Source: Caenimonas koreensis DSM 17982
Lineage (GTDB): Bacteria > Pseudomonadota > Gammaproteobacteria > Burkholderiales > Burkholderiaceae_C
NCBI RefSeq assembly: GCF_009646335.1
Contig: NZ_WJBU01000016.1
Span: 1-64,000 of the forward strand
Direction of reading: 5' to 3'
DNA: 64,000 nt
Shown here: positions 7,039-15,034 of the stretch, piece after piece
Layout: every line of letters starts with the position of its first letter
Position numbering within the stretch: the first letter of the stretch is position 1
The notes under the pieces: generated by a model
The model's database searches: none
Seen by the model: the letters and a program-made list of their open reading frames with translations, nothing else
Told to the model about the DNA's origin: nothing
Translations under genes and position numbers: made by a program

Positions 7039-8586
7039 ATGGAAGTTCTCAACAACCTCGCGCTCGGCTTCGGCATTGCGCTGACCTGGCAGAACCTGAT
7101 GTTCTGCGCCATCGGCTGCACAGTCGGCACGCTCGTCGGCCTGCTGCCCGGCCTGGGCCCGCTGGCCACCATCAGCATCTTGCTGCCGCTCACGTATTCG
7201 ATCCCGACGGGCGGCGCGCTCATCATGCTGGCCGGCATCTACTACGGCGCGCAATACGGCGACAGCGTGAGCGCCATCACCATGAAGATCCCGCACGCGA
7301 GCTCCATCGTCGCGTGTATCGACGGCTACCAGATGACGCTCAAGGGCAAGACGGGCCTGGCGCTCTTCACGGCCGGTGTGTCGAGCTTCATCGGCGGCAC
7401 CGTCGCCATCGTCGTGCTGTCGTTCTTCGCGCCGATGCTCGGTGAAGTCGCCTTCCTGTTCGGCCCGGCCGACTACTGCGCGCTGATGATGGTCGGCTTT
7501 GTGTGCGTGAGCTTCGTGACCACCGGCAGCCTGCTCAACGGCATGGCGATGTGCCTGATTGGCGTGCTGCTCGGGCAGATCGGCACTGACGTGAACAGCG
7601 GCATGCAGCGCTTCACGTTCGACCTGCCTTTCCTGGCAGACGGCATCGGCATCGTGAGCATTGCGCTGGGCTGCTTCGGCATTGCGGAAATCACCAAGAA
7701 CATCGACGAGAAGAACGAGCGCACGCCGTTCAACGGCGCGATCAAGCTCATGCCCACATGGCCCGAGTTCAAGCGGATCATCCCGAGCGCGCTGCGCGGC
7801 AGCGTGGTGGGTTCGTTCCTGGGCATCCTGCCTGGCGGCGGCCCGGTGATTGCACAGTTCGCGGCCTACGCGCTCGACAAGAAGGTCAGCAAGTACCGCC
7901 ATGAAATCGGCACGGGCTGCATCGAAGGCGTGGCGGGTCAAGCCGCTGCCGACGAAGCGGCTGCGCGCACGAGCTTCATTCCGCTCATGAGCATCGGCAT
8001 TCCGGAGAACGCGGTGATGGCGCTGATGATGGCCGCATTCATCATCAAGGGCATACAGCCCGGCCCGAACATGATTGCCGGCCATCCTGACTTGTTCTGG
8101 GGCCTGGTCGCCAGCATGTGGGTGGGTAACGTGTTCCTCATCACGCTGAACGTGCCGCTGGTGCGTTACTGGCTGTCGGTGTTCAAGATTCCGTATTCGG
8201 TGCTGTTCCCGTCGATCCTGTTCTTCTGCTGCATCGGCACGTACAGCGTCAACAACAACCTGCAGGACATCTACATCACGGCCATGTTCGGCCTGATCGG
8301 CTACGCGATGCTCAGGCTCGAACTCGATGCAGCGCCGCTGATGCTCGGCTTCATCCTCGGGCCGATGCTCGAAGAGAACTTCCGCCGCGCCATGCTGTTG
8401 TCACGCGGCAGCTTCGGTGCCTTCGTCACGCGCCCGATCAGCGGCACGCTGCTGGCATTGATTGCGATCTTCGTGATCTGGCAGCTGGTGGCCTTTGTGC
8501 GGCAAGCGCGCAAGGGGAAAGCCGTTCCCCCTGGCCCGCTCGACGTGGATGCGGCAGCGCCGCCGCTGGCGCAGGCGCACGAATAG
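7039..8586 (+). CDS. tctA: TctA-family large membrane subunit of a tripartite tricarboxylate transporter
   Basis: A 515-residue protein with about twelve membrane segments. It has the family's glycine-rich signatures: GTLVGLLPGLGPLATISILLP near residues 34-54 and the mirrored FLGILPGGGPVIAQFAAYALDK near 260-281. EGVAGQAAADEAAARTSFIPLMSIGIPEN, a highly conserved TctA block, follows. The length is typical (about 500). It transports a carboxylate delivered by a periplasmic Bug/TctC protein. It is transcribed with tctB. The substrate cannot be told from sequence. Confidence 0.92.
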   Translation: MEVLNNLALGFGIALTWQNLMFCAIGCTVGTLVGLLPGLGPLATISILLPLTYSIPTGGALIMLAGIYYGAQYGDSVSAITMKIPHASSIVACIDGYQMTLKGKTGLALFTAGVSSFIGGTVAIVVLSFFAPMLGEVAFLFGPADYCALMMVGFVCVSFVTTGSLLNGMAMCLIGVLLGQIGTDVNSGMQRFTFDLPFLADGIGIVSIALGCFGIAEITKNIDEKNERTPFNGAIKLMPTWPEFKRIIPSALRGSVVGSFLGILPGGGPVIAQFAAYALDKKVSKYRHEIGTGCIEGVAGQAAADEAAARTSFIPLMSIGIPENAVMALMMAAFIIKGIQPGPNMIAGHPDLFWGLVASMWVGNVFLITLNVPLVRYWLSVFKIPYSVLFPSILFFCCIGTYSVNNNLQDIYITAMFGLIGYAMLRLELDAAPLMLGFILGPMLEENFRRAMLLSRGSFGAFVTRPISGTLLALIAIFVIWQLVAFVRQARKGKAVPPGPLDVDAAAPPLAQAHE

Positions 8587-8616
8587 GCCACAAGGAGGCC
8601 GCAAGGACGCTGGAGC

Positions 8617-8639
8617 GAGGCGGGCAAAAGGCCCGCCTC
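8617..8639 (+). terminator. Stem-loop after tctA
   Basis: GAGGCGGGC and GCCCGCCTC pair perfectly (9 bases) around the loop AAAAG, between the converging tctA and hemerythrin-like genes. There is no strong T-run after it in either direction, so termination would be weak or assisted. Confidence 0.4.
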
Positions 8640-8648
8640 TGCCCCGCC

Positions 8649-9377
8649 TCAGAGCGACAACGCGTTCGCCAGCTTCTCCCATTCGCGTGGTGTGAGGTGC
8701 GGCCGCACCACCGCCAGCGCTCCTTCGAAGGCGGCTGCCGGCGCATGCAAGCGCATGTCCTTGAGCATCTCCGCGCGCTCTGCCGGGTTCATGAACGGCA
8801 CCAGCCAGCGCAGCACGAACATCATTTCCTCAGGCGGGATCGACGCCACGAGTGCGCCGTGAATCGCTTCGAGTTCGGCGTCGCTGTAGCGCGCCCACAG
8901 CACGGCGTTGTGCGCGGTTTCTTCCACGTGCATGTGCTTGAAGTTCTCGGCAATGAACAGGGCGAGCTCGCGATACAGGTGCTGCACACGGGCGGCGCGC
9001 GCCTGGGCAGGCACGCCGAGTAGCGCCGTGGTCACGGCAGCCAGCTCGGCAATGTGCCGCTCATGGTCTTCGTGGTCGTGCGCAATGCGTGCGCTGGCTC
9101 CGGGGGCACGCGCTTCGATCGCGGTGTGCACAAAGTCGTTTTCATGTTGCAGGTGCGAACGGCAGAAGTCCAGCAGCTGCAGAACGCGCTGCGTCGTATC
9201 TGCGAGTTCCAGCGTGTCGTCGCAGTCCATGCGGCCCAGGGCCAGCAGGGTGTCGGACATCAGTGCGCGCAGCGCCTTGTGGATGCCTGCGTACATGTCC
9301 ACGCGCGGGGCGGGCACCTGGGGCGTTGCCTGCGCGGTTGCAGCCACTTGCTGCATTTCGATGGTGTCGATGTTCAT
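8649..9377 (-). CDS. Hemerythrin HHE-domain protein
   Basis: A 242-residue cytoplasmic protein. The start at 9377 is preferred over an upstream ATG at 9422 because AAGGAAGA lies 8 bases before it and the N-terminus MNIDTIEMQQ is ordinary. Di-iron ligand motifs are visible in order: HKALRALMSD (about 34), HLQHENDFVH (about 80-89), HDHEDHERHIAEL (about 101-113) and FKHMHVEETAHN (about 147-158). Hemerythrin-like proteins bind O2 or NO, or store iron, with such a centre. The upstream region has an unusual set of four TTA triplets spaced 11 bases and a perfect short palindrome, so it is likely tightly regulated. Confidence 0.82.
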   Translation of the reverse strand: MNIDTIEMQQVAATAQATPQVPAPRVDMYAGIHKALRALMSDTLLALGRMDCDDTLELADTTQRVLQLLDFCRSHLQHENDFVHTAIEARAPGASARIAHDHEDHERHIAELAAVTTALLGVPAQARAARVQHLYRELALFIAENFKHMHVEETAHNAVLWARYSDAELEAIHGALVASIPPEEMMFVLRWLVPFMNPAERAEMLKDMRLHAPAAAFEGALAVVRPHLTPREWEKLANALSL

Positions 9378-9396
9378 TCGTCTCTTCCTTGATGGA

Positions 9397-9415
9397 GCGG
9401 TGCACCATGCACCGC
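9397..9415 (-). promoter_or_regulatory. Perfect palindrome in the hemerythrin 5' leader
   Basis: GCGGTGCA-CCA-TGCACCGC is a perfect inverted repeat starting 20 bases before the hemerythrin ATG. It could form a hairpin in the mRNA leader or act as a dimeric repressor site. There is no T-run, so it is not a typical terminator. Confidence 0.4.
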
Positions 9416-9458
9416 GAACCATGAAAGGAAGTCTAGGAACGACGCGCGGACGCCGCCG

Positions 9459-9497
9459 CTAAGAATTGCTTAAGCGATCCCTAAAGATTTCTTAAAC
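9459..9497 (-). promoter_or_regulatory. Four TTA repeats phased at 11 bases upstream of the hemerythrin gene
   Basis: On the minus strand TTA occurs at four positions exactly 11 bases apart (plus-strand TAA at 9460, 9471, 9482 and 9493), in the contexts TTTAAG, TTTAG, CTTAAG and CTTAG. Such helically phased CTTAAG-like half-sites are the known binding pattern of PmrA/QseB-type OmpR-family regulators. The block lies 83-120 bases before the hemerythrin start and overlaps the stop codon of the GMC oxidoreductase gene. A TAGACT minus-10-like sequence follows about 25 bases downstream. Confidence 0.5.
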
Positions 9498-11162
9498 GGG
9501 CACCGCCTGCGCAGCGACAGGCGCATCTTTGTGAACTGCATCACGCGGCGCGTCGCCTTGCTGCACGTGCTGCTGCTGCGCCGCCTTAATCATGTCGGCG
9601 GCCTTCTCCGCGATCATGATCGTGGGCGCATTCGTGTTGCCACCCACGATGGCCGGCATGATCGATGCGTCCACCACGCGCAGGCCCTCAATGCCATGCA
9701 CCTTCAGCTGCGCATCGACCACATCGAGCTCGCCATTGCCCATGCGGCAGGTGCCCACGGGGTGGTAGATCGTGTCGGCGAAGTTGCGGATGAACTGCTC
9801 GATCTGCGCGTCGGTCTTCGCGCCCGCCGAGCGCGGGTGCTCCTTGCCGCCATGGCCCGCGAGTGCGGGTTGCTCCAGGATGTGGCGCATCTGCTTGAAG
9901 CCCTTGATCAGGCGGTCAGTGTCGTCGCGCTCGGCCAGGAAGGCGGGGTCGATCAATGGCGCATCCATCGGGTTGGCTGAAGCGAGCGTGACGCTGCCGC
10001 GGCTCTTGGGGCGCAGCAGGCACACGTGACACGAGTAGCCGTAGCCGAACGTCGTTTTGCGGCCGTGGTCCACCAGCTTGCCGATCACGAAGTGAAGTTG
10101 CAGGTCGGGCACGGGCTCGGACGGGTCGGTCTTGATGAAGCCGCCCGCTTCTGCAAAGTTGGTGGTGAGCATGCCGCTGCGGTGCTTGCGCCATTCGAAG
10201 ATGCCGGCAATCACGCGCGCAATGCCTTTGAGCGACACGCCGAACAAGTCCGTGAGGTGCGGCGCATCGACCACTTGCACCACATCGACGTGGTCGTGCA
10301 GGTGCTGGCCCACGCCGGGCAAGTCGTGCACCACGTTGACACCACGCTCCTTCAGGTGCGCCGCCGGGCCGATGCCTGAGAGCATCAGCAACTGCGGCGA
10401 CATGAGCGCACCGGCACTCACAATCACTTCGCGCGTGCACTTGAGCTGCTTGCGCTCGCCGCCTTGCAGGTATTCGATACCCACGGCGCGCTTGCCCTCC
10501 ATCAGGATGCGCGTGGCATGCACGCCGGTGATCACCTGCAAGTTGGCGCGGCCCAGGTGCGGCGTGAGGTACGCCTTGGCAGCGCTGAAGCGCTCGCCGT
10601 TCTTGTGCGTGACCTGGTACATGCCCATGCCCTGCTGGTGCGCGCCATTGAAGTCGGGGTTGCTGGGGTAGCCGGCCTCGACGCCCGCCTTCACGAACTC
10701 GGGCCCAAAGCGATTGGGGCTGCGCAGGTCCATCACGTTGAGCGGGCCGCCGGTGGCATGGAATTCATCGGCGCCGCGCTCGTTGTGCTCGGCGCGCTTG
10801 AAGTAAGGCAGCACCTCCTGCCAGCTCCAGCCGGGGTTGCCCTCGGCAGCCCACTTGTCGTAGTCGGTGCGGTGGCCGCGAAGGTAGATCATCGCGTTCA
10901 CCGAGCTGGAGCCGCCCAGCACCTTGCCGCGTGGCTGGTAGCCCTTGCGCCCGTTCAGGCCGGGCTGCGGCACCGTCTCGAAAGCCCAGTTGGCCTGGCC
11001 GTTCTTGGCCAGCAGCGCCAGGCCTGCGGGGCAGTGCAGCAGCACGCTCGAATCGGGCGGCCCCGCCTCCAGCAGCGCGACGCGCACGTGTGGATCTTCA
11101 GTCAGCCGGGCGGCGAGCACGCAACCCGCAGAACCCGCCCCGACGATGATGTAGTCGACCAT
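9492..11162 (-). CDS. GMC-family FAD-dependent oxidoreductase (choline/alcohol dehydrogenase-like)
   Basis: A 556-residue flavoprotein. The N-terminal MVDYIIVGAGSAGCVLAARL is the FAD-binding Rossmann motif. GRGK-like GKVLGGSSSVNAMIYLRGHRTDYD (about 80-103) is the GMC signature 1 region, and SAGALMSPQLLMLSGIGP (about 249) is signature 2. The C-terminal active site His is in IYHPVGTCRMG and is followed by DASIMPAIVGGNTNAPTIMIAEKAADMI. The length matches BetA/AlkJ-type dehydrogenases that oxidise primary alcohols to aldehydes. A strong GAGGAGG precedes the ATG. No betaine aldehyde dehydrogenase lies beside it, so choline is not specifically supported. The C-terminus has a Gln/Ala-rich tail. Confidence 0.88.
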   Translation of the reverse strand: MVDYIIVGAGSAGCVLAARLTEDPHVRVALLEAGPPDSSVLLHCPAGLALLAKNGQANWAFETVPQPGLNGRKGYQPRGKVLGGSSSVNAMIYLRGHRTDYDKWAAEGNPGWSWQEVLPYFKRAEHNERGADEFHATGGPLNVMDLRSPNRFGPEFVKAGVEAGYPSNPDFNGAHQQGMGMYQVTHKNGERFSAAKAYLTPHLGRANLQVITGVHATRILMEGKRAVGIEYLQGGERKQLKCTREVIVSAGALMSPQLLMLSGIGPAAHLKERGVNVVHDLPGVGQHLHDHVDVVQVVDAPHLTDLFGVSLKGIARVIAGIFEWRKHRSGMLTTNFAEAGGFIKTDPSEPVPDLQLHFVIGKLVDHGRKTTFGYGYSCHVCLLRPKSRGSVTLASANPMDAPLIDPAFLAERDDTDRLIKGFKQMRHILEQPALAGHGGKEHPRSAGAKTDAQIEQFIRNFADTIYHPVGTCRMGNGELDVVDAQLKVHGIEGLRVVDASIMPAIVGGNTNAPTIMIAEKAADMIKAAQQQHVQQGDAPRDAVHKDAPVAAQAVPV

Positions 11163-11260
11163 GGTGCCTCCTCAATTGAGCCACCATACAACGAAAAATG
11201 GCGCGAGTGCCTTAGCGCAGCTACCATTGCGCCCATACTTGGGAGCACCCTCCGTCTCGC

Positions 11261-12295
11261 GTGACCAGCACAACTGCCATTGACACTGCGGCGGCAAAAC
11301 CGCCCGACAGCCCCCTGAAGCTGCGCCTGAGCGAGCAGCTGGCACAGGTGCCCGCGGAGAGGGCGCCTGCTCCTCCGCCACCGCCCCCACCACCGCCCCC
11401 TTCTGCGCCACCCGCCCCGGCGCCAACGCCCGCGCCCGCGCCAGCAGTCGTGGCAGCGCCCACGCCCCCAGTCGTGGCGGCACCCACCGCTTCCGCCCTG
11501 CTCAACTCGTTCGTTCCCGCACCCGCCGCCACACCGCCGATGACATGGCTGTTTTTGAGCGTGGCGCTGTTGGGCGGCGCTGGCTGGATCATCGAGCGGC
11601 GCAAACGGCTGCTGCTTGAAACCGAGAAAGACTCGGTGCTGTGGGCCGACGTGCAGGTGCGGCCCGGCCCGTCGGCGATGGACACGCACCAGCAGCTCGA
11701 CGACATCCTGCCCGATGGGCAAAGCCCCGCCGAGAAGGCCCGTTCCATCTTTGTGACTGCAATTGGCGAGACAACGTCGCGGCGCGAAGCCACGCTGATT
11801 GACCTGCACCAGCTCGAAGGCAAGGTCACGCGAAGGCGGCTGCGCGGCGACGTGTTCGATGCGGTGCTGCTGCTGCAGCAGCATCTGGTCGATTTCCGGT
11901 ACACCAGCCCGTGGGCTTTCCTGGAACTGCGCGAGCTCTACAAAACGCTGGACCGCCAGAAGGAATGGGAGGTCGCGCGCCAGGCGTTTCGCAAACGCTT
12001 TGGCCAGAACGCGCCGACGTGGGACGCGCCTTCGACCGCCGATGCGCAGCTGGCCGATGACCGCCAGCTGTGCAAGGAACTCCTGCCGCTGTGGCCCTAC
12101 CGCGAGTCGCGCATGTTCGTGCTGCGCTGGGTGCTGGGCGACTCAACGATGCGGCAAAAATGCATGGGCCCGCCGATGCTGCCACTGGGCGTGTACCGCG
12201 ACCTGCTGTTCATCGACGGCATGCTCGATAGCGTGATGCGGGCCAAGCAGGACCGCGTCGATACGGATCTTGCCGGCCTTGAAATCACTGAGTGA
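11261..12295 (+). CDS. Proline-rich membrane protein with a FimV-like C-terminal domain
   Basis: A 344-residue protein beginning at a GTG. Residues 37-80 are a low-complexity Pro/Ala run with eleven consecutive prolines. A membrane helix follows at about 94-111, with basic residues after it (ERRKR), placing the C-terminus in the cytoplasm. Residues 150-250 (DLHQLEGKVTRRRLRGDVFDAVLLLQQH, then AFLELRELYKTLDRQKEWEVARQAFRKRFG) resemble the helical-repeat segment of FimV-type pilus assembly proteins. FimV scaffolds type IV pili and cyclic-di-AMP/GMP signalling in relatives. The LysM domain of true FimV is absent. The start is weakly supported, with only GGAG about 14 bases upstream. Confidence 0.55.
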   Translation: MTSTTAIDTAAAKPPDSPLKLRLSEQLAQVPAERAPAPPPPPPPPPPSAPPAPAPTPAPAPAVVAAPTPPVVAAPTASALLNSFVPAPAATPPMTWLFLSVALLGGAGWIIERRKRLLLETEKDSVLWADVQVRPGPSAMDTHQQLDDILPDGQSPAEKARSIFVTAIGETTSRREATLIDLHQLEGKVTRRRLRGDVFDAVLLLQQHLVDFRYTSPWAFLELRELYKTLDRQKEWEVARQAFRKRFGQNAPTWDAPSTADAQLADDRQLCKELLPLWPYRESRMFVLRWVLGDSTMRQKCMGPPMLPLGVYRDLLFIDGMLDSVMRAKQDRVDTDLAGLEITE

Positions 12296-12373
12296 CCCGT
12301 CAGTCAACTTGAGTGATTGCACGAGCAGTGCAGCCCAGTTAAGGTCGCGGGTTCATTTCAAGGAATCGACCCG

Positions 12374-13714
12374 ATGACTTACCTGGAAACGCGCCGCCAC
12401 GAGCTGCGCAAACGCCGCATCCTGATGGTGGACGGCAACCTCACCCAGAACCTGCAGACCGTCGAAGCGGGCGCAAGCGCGCGTGTGTATGACAACGGCT
12501 ACTGGGGCTTTGCCTCCACCAACGACACGAGCCCTGCGGGCATCGACCGCGTCACTGATCTCGCACGCAAGAACGCAGCAGCCATGGCGCGCTTCGGCGC
12601 GAAAGACACGCTGCCCATGCCCGGCGGCAGCTATCGTGGCGAACACGTGTTCCACGGAAAGCCGGCCATCAGCCAGAAGGCGTGTGTGCAGCGCATGTCG
12701 GAGATTTCCGCCTGGTGCAAGGACCGCTACGCCGACATCAAATCAACGCGTGTCGTGATGGGCGACGAGCACCACACCAAGCGCGTCACCACCAGCAACG
12801 GCGGCGACCTGGTCAGCAGCATCCAGCGGGCGCTTTGCTACGTGATGTTCACGGCCGAGGGCGCCGATGGCGCGCCGGTCGAACTGATGGAAGTCTTCAG
12901 CTGCAAGGGCAGCCTCGCAGACCTTGACCTCTCCTTTGAAACCATTGGCCCGGTGCTCGACGCGCTGCATGGCCACGTGATCGCCAAATGCAACGCCGTG
13001 GCCGCGCGTGGCGGCGCGCACACCGTGGTGCTCGCACCCGAGCTCGCTGGCATGCTCGCGCATGAAGCGATGGGCCATCCGTGCGAAGCCGACCTGGTGC
13101 TCGGCGGTGCAGTCACGGGTGATCTCGTCGGCAAGCGCGTGGCGAGCGACCTGGTCACCATGATCGACGTGGCCAACACCTTCCGCGGCGAGGAGACGAT
13201 GATCCCCGTGTACGCCGACGACGAAGGCACGCCCGCTCGCGACGCGATGCTGATCAAGGACGGCATCCTCACCGAGTTCATGAACAGCCGCGAGACGGCC
13301 GCGCGCATGGGCCTCGCGCCCACCGGCAGCGCACGCGCTTACTCGCCTTCAGACGAGCCACTGATCCGCATGCGCAACACCGTGATCGTGCCGGGCACGA
13401 GCCACTTCGATGACATGGTGGCCGGCGTGGAAGACGGCTATGTGCTGATGAAGACCGCCAACGGCCAGGCCGACTCGACGACCGAATTCATGTTCGGCAT
13501 CACGCTCGCCTACGAAATCAAGGACGGCAAAGTCGGCCGTGCGATCAAGGACACCACGCTCTCGGGCTCCGCCATCAAGGTGCTGCAAAGCGCTGATGCC
13601 GTGTCGAACGACTTGAGCTGGAACTGCAGCGGCTATTGCGGCAAGAAGCAGCCGATGGTCGTGTCCATGGGCGGCCCCGCACTGCGGGTTCGCGCACACC
13701 TGGGAGGCGAATGA
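12374..13714 (+). CDS. TldD-like metalloprotease (TldD/PmbA family)
   Basis: A 446-residue cytoplasmic protein. The start at 12374 follows AAGGA about 9 bases upstream and gives the usual N-terminus; an upstream ATG in frame gives an atypical one. The zinc motif HEAMGH (residues 230-235) within ELAGMLAHEAMGHPCEADLV is the TldD HExxxH, with a downstream Cys-containing region (NCSGYCGKKQP) near the C-terminus. TldD pairs with PmbA/TldE to degrade unfolded peptides or trim peptide natural products. The partner gene follows with a 4-base overlap. Sequence details differ from the housekeeping TldD, so this may be a second, paralogous pair. Confidence 0.85.
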   Translation: MTYLETRRHELRKRRILMVDGNLTQNLQTVEAGASARVYDNGYWGFASTNDTSPAGIDRVTDLARKNAAAMARFGAKDTLPMPGGSYRGEHVFHGKPAISQKACVQRMSEISAWCKDRYADIKSTRVVMGDEHHTKRVTTSNGGDLVSSIQRALCYVMFTAEGADGAPVELMEVFSCKGSLADLDLSFETIGPVLDALHGHVIAKCNAVAARGGAHTVVLAPELAGMLAHEAMGHPCEADLVLGGAVTGDLVGKRVASDLVTMIDVANTFRGEETMIPVYADDEGTPARDAMLIKDGILTEFMNSRETAARMGLAPTGSARAYSPSDEPLIRMRNTVIVPGTSHFDDMVAGVEDGYVLMKTANGQADSTTEFMFGITLAYEIKDGKVGRAIKDTTLSGSAIKVLQSADAVSNDLSWNCSGYCGKKQPMVVSMGGPALRVRAHLGGE

Positions 13715-15000
13715 TGCAAGGCACGATCAACCTTCAAGACAAGGCGCAGGAAGCGCTGGCGCTGATGACAGCCGCCGGCTTCGACCAGGCGCAGGTCACG
13801 GCGCAACACGTGCTGCTCGATGAGCTGAACGTCAACCACAACGAGCCGACGCTCCTGCGCAGCACCGAGTCGCACAAGCTGCTGCTGACGGGGCTGGTGG
13901 ATGGCCGCGTGGCAAGCACCGAGATGGCGGACTTGTCTGCCGAGGGCATGCGCGAACGCATGGCCGCGCTCTTCGACGACGCCAAGTCCGCGCCGCGCGA
14001 CGAAGCCAATGCCGTGTCGAGCGGGCAGAAGGCGTCCATCGTGCAAGGCCCGCAAGCGGGCGACCGCGAGCTGATGGCCGACAAGGTTGCCGAGCTGCTC
14101 GCCTTCCGCGCGAAGCACACGCCCAAGATGATGGTGGACGAAGGCGACGCGAAGCACACGCTGCGCCGCTGGCACACGCTCACCACGGGCGGCAGCGATC
14201 TGTCGGGCAGCGTGGGCTGCTATTCGATGGGCGCTTTCGGCACGGCGCGTGACGGCACCAAGTCAAGCTCGTTCAACTACACGGGTGGTGACGCCAACGA
14301 CCTGTCGGGCGCCGCGCCCGACTACTTCGGCATCGGCCAGATGCTGCGCGACACCGAACGGATGATCGAGACGACGCCTGCGGGCGGCAAGTTCGTGGGC
14401 GATGTGGTGCTGACACCCAACGCCGTCGAATCGCTGCTCGGCTGGCTGCAGGGGCAGTTGTCGGACATGCAGCTGATCGGTGGCAGCTCGCTGTATCGCA
14501 ACAGCGTGGGCGAGGCGATTGCATCGCCGCTGTTTTCGCTGCGCAGCCGCTTCAACGCGCCAGGTGTGGCAGCCGTGTCGAGCGACGGGTTTGTGACGCC
14601 GGACGTCACGATCGTCGAGCAGGGCCGGCTCGTATCGCTCACGCCCAGCCTGTACGGCAGCCGCAAGACGGGGCTCAAGCATGTGCCGGTGGCAGCAGGC
14701 GGCTGGGACATCGCGGCGGGCACCACGCCGCTGGCGGAGATGGTGGGCGGCGTCAAGCGCGGCGCGCTGGTCGGCCGCTTGTCGATGGGCGCGCCTGCGG
14801 CCAACGGCAACTTCTCGGGCGTGATCAAGAACAGCTTCCTCATCGAAGGTGGCGAGCTGGGCACGGCCCTGTCTGAAGTGATGATTGCGGGCAACATGGC
14901 GCAGATGCTGCGCGACATCGTGGCCGTGAGCCGCGAGGTGATCGACGGAGGATCGACACGGCTGCCGTGGATCCGCATTTCGAACCTGCATTTTTCGTGA
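13711..15000 (+). CDS. PmbA/TldE-like partner subunit
   Basis: A 429-residue protein of the TldD/PmbA family with no HExxxH motif, as expected of the non-catalytic TldE-type subunit. Features include GGSDLSGSVGCYSMGAFGTARDGTKSSSFNY (about 164-195), GDVVLTPNAVESLLGWLQGQLSD, and the C-terminal MIAGNMAQMLRDIVAVSREV found across the family. The start ATG at 13711 overlaps the stop of the tldD-like gene and follows GGGAGG. TldD and TldE form a heterodimeric protease that accepts only unfolded peptides. The natural substrate here is unknown. Confidence 0.83.
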   Translation: MMQGTINLQDKAQEALALMTAAGFDQAQVTAQHVLLDELNVNHNEPTLLRSTESHKLLLTGLVDGRVASTEMADLSAEGMRERMAALFDDAKSAPRDEANAVSSGQKASIVQGPQAGDRELMADKVAELLAFRAKHTPKMMVDEGDAKHTLRRWHTLTTGGSDLSGSVGCYSMGAFGTARDGTKSSSFNYTGGDANDLSGAAPDYFGIGQMLRDTERMIETTPAGGKFVGDVVLTPNAVESLLGWLQGQLSDMQLIGGSSLYRNSVGEAIASPLFSLRSRFNAPGVAAVSSDGFVTPDVTIVEQGRLVSLTPSLYGSRKTGLKHVPVAAGGWDIAAGTTPLAEMVGGVKRGALVGRLSMGAPAANGNFSGVIKNSFLIEGGELGTALSEVMIAGNMAQMLRDIVAVSREVIDGGSTRLPWIRISNLHFS

Positions 15001-15034
15001 GTCTTTTCGGGGGTTTTTTCGTGACAATGGGCGG

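Noticed and set aside
6958..8085. A 375-codon minus-strand frame inside tctA
   Set aside because: It is a shadow: His/Arg/Ala-rich sequence with no domain, opposite a complete and well-conserved TctA gene.
9397..9415. Palindrome considered as a rho-independent terminator
   Set aside because: No T-run follows on either strand and it lies in a gene leader, not after a gene.
11370..11500. Proline-codon run considered as a tandem DNA repeat or phase-variable tract
   Set aside because: The codons for proline are mixed (CCG, CCA, CCC, CCT), so it is low-complexity protein and not a slippage-prone DNA repeat.
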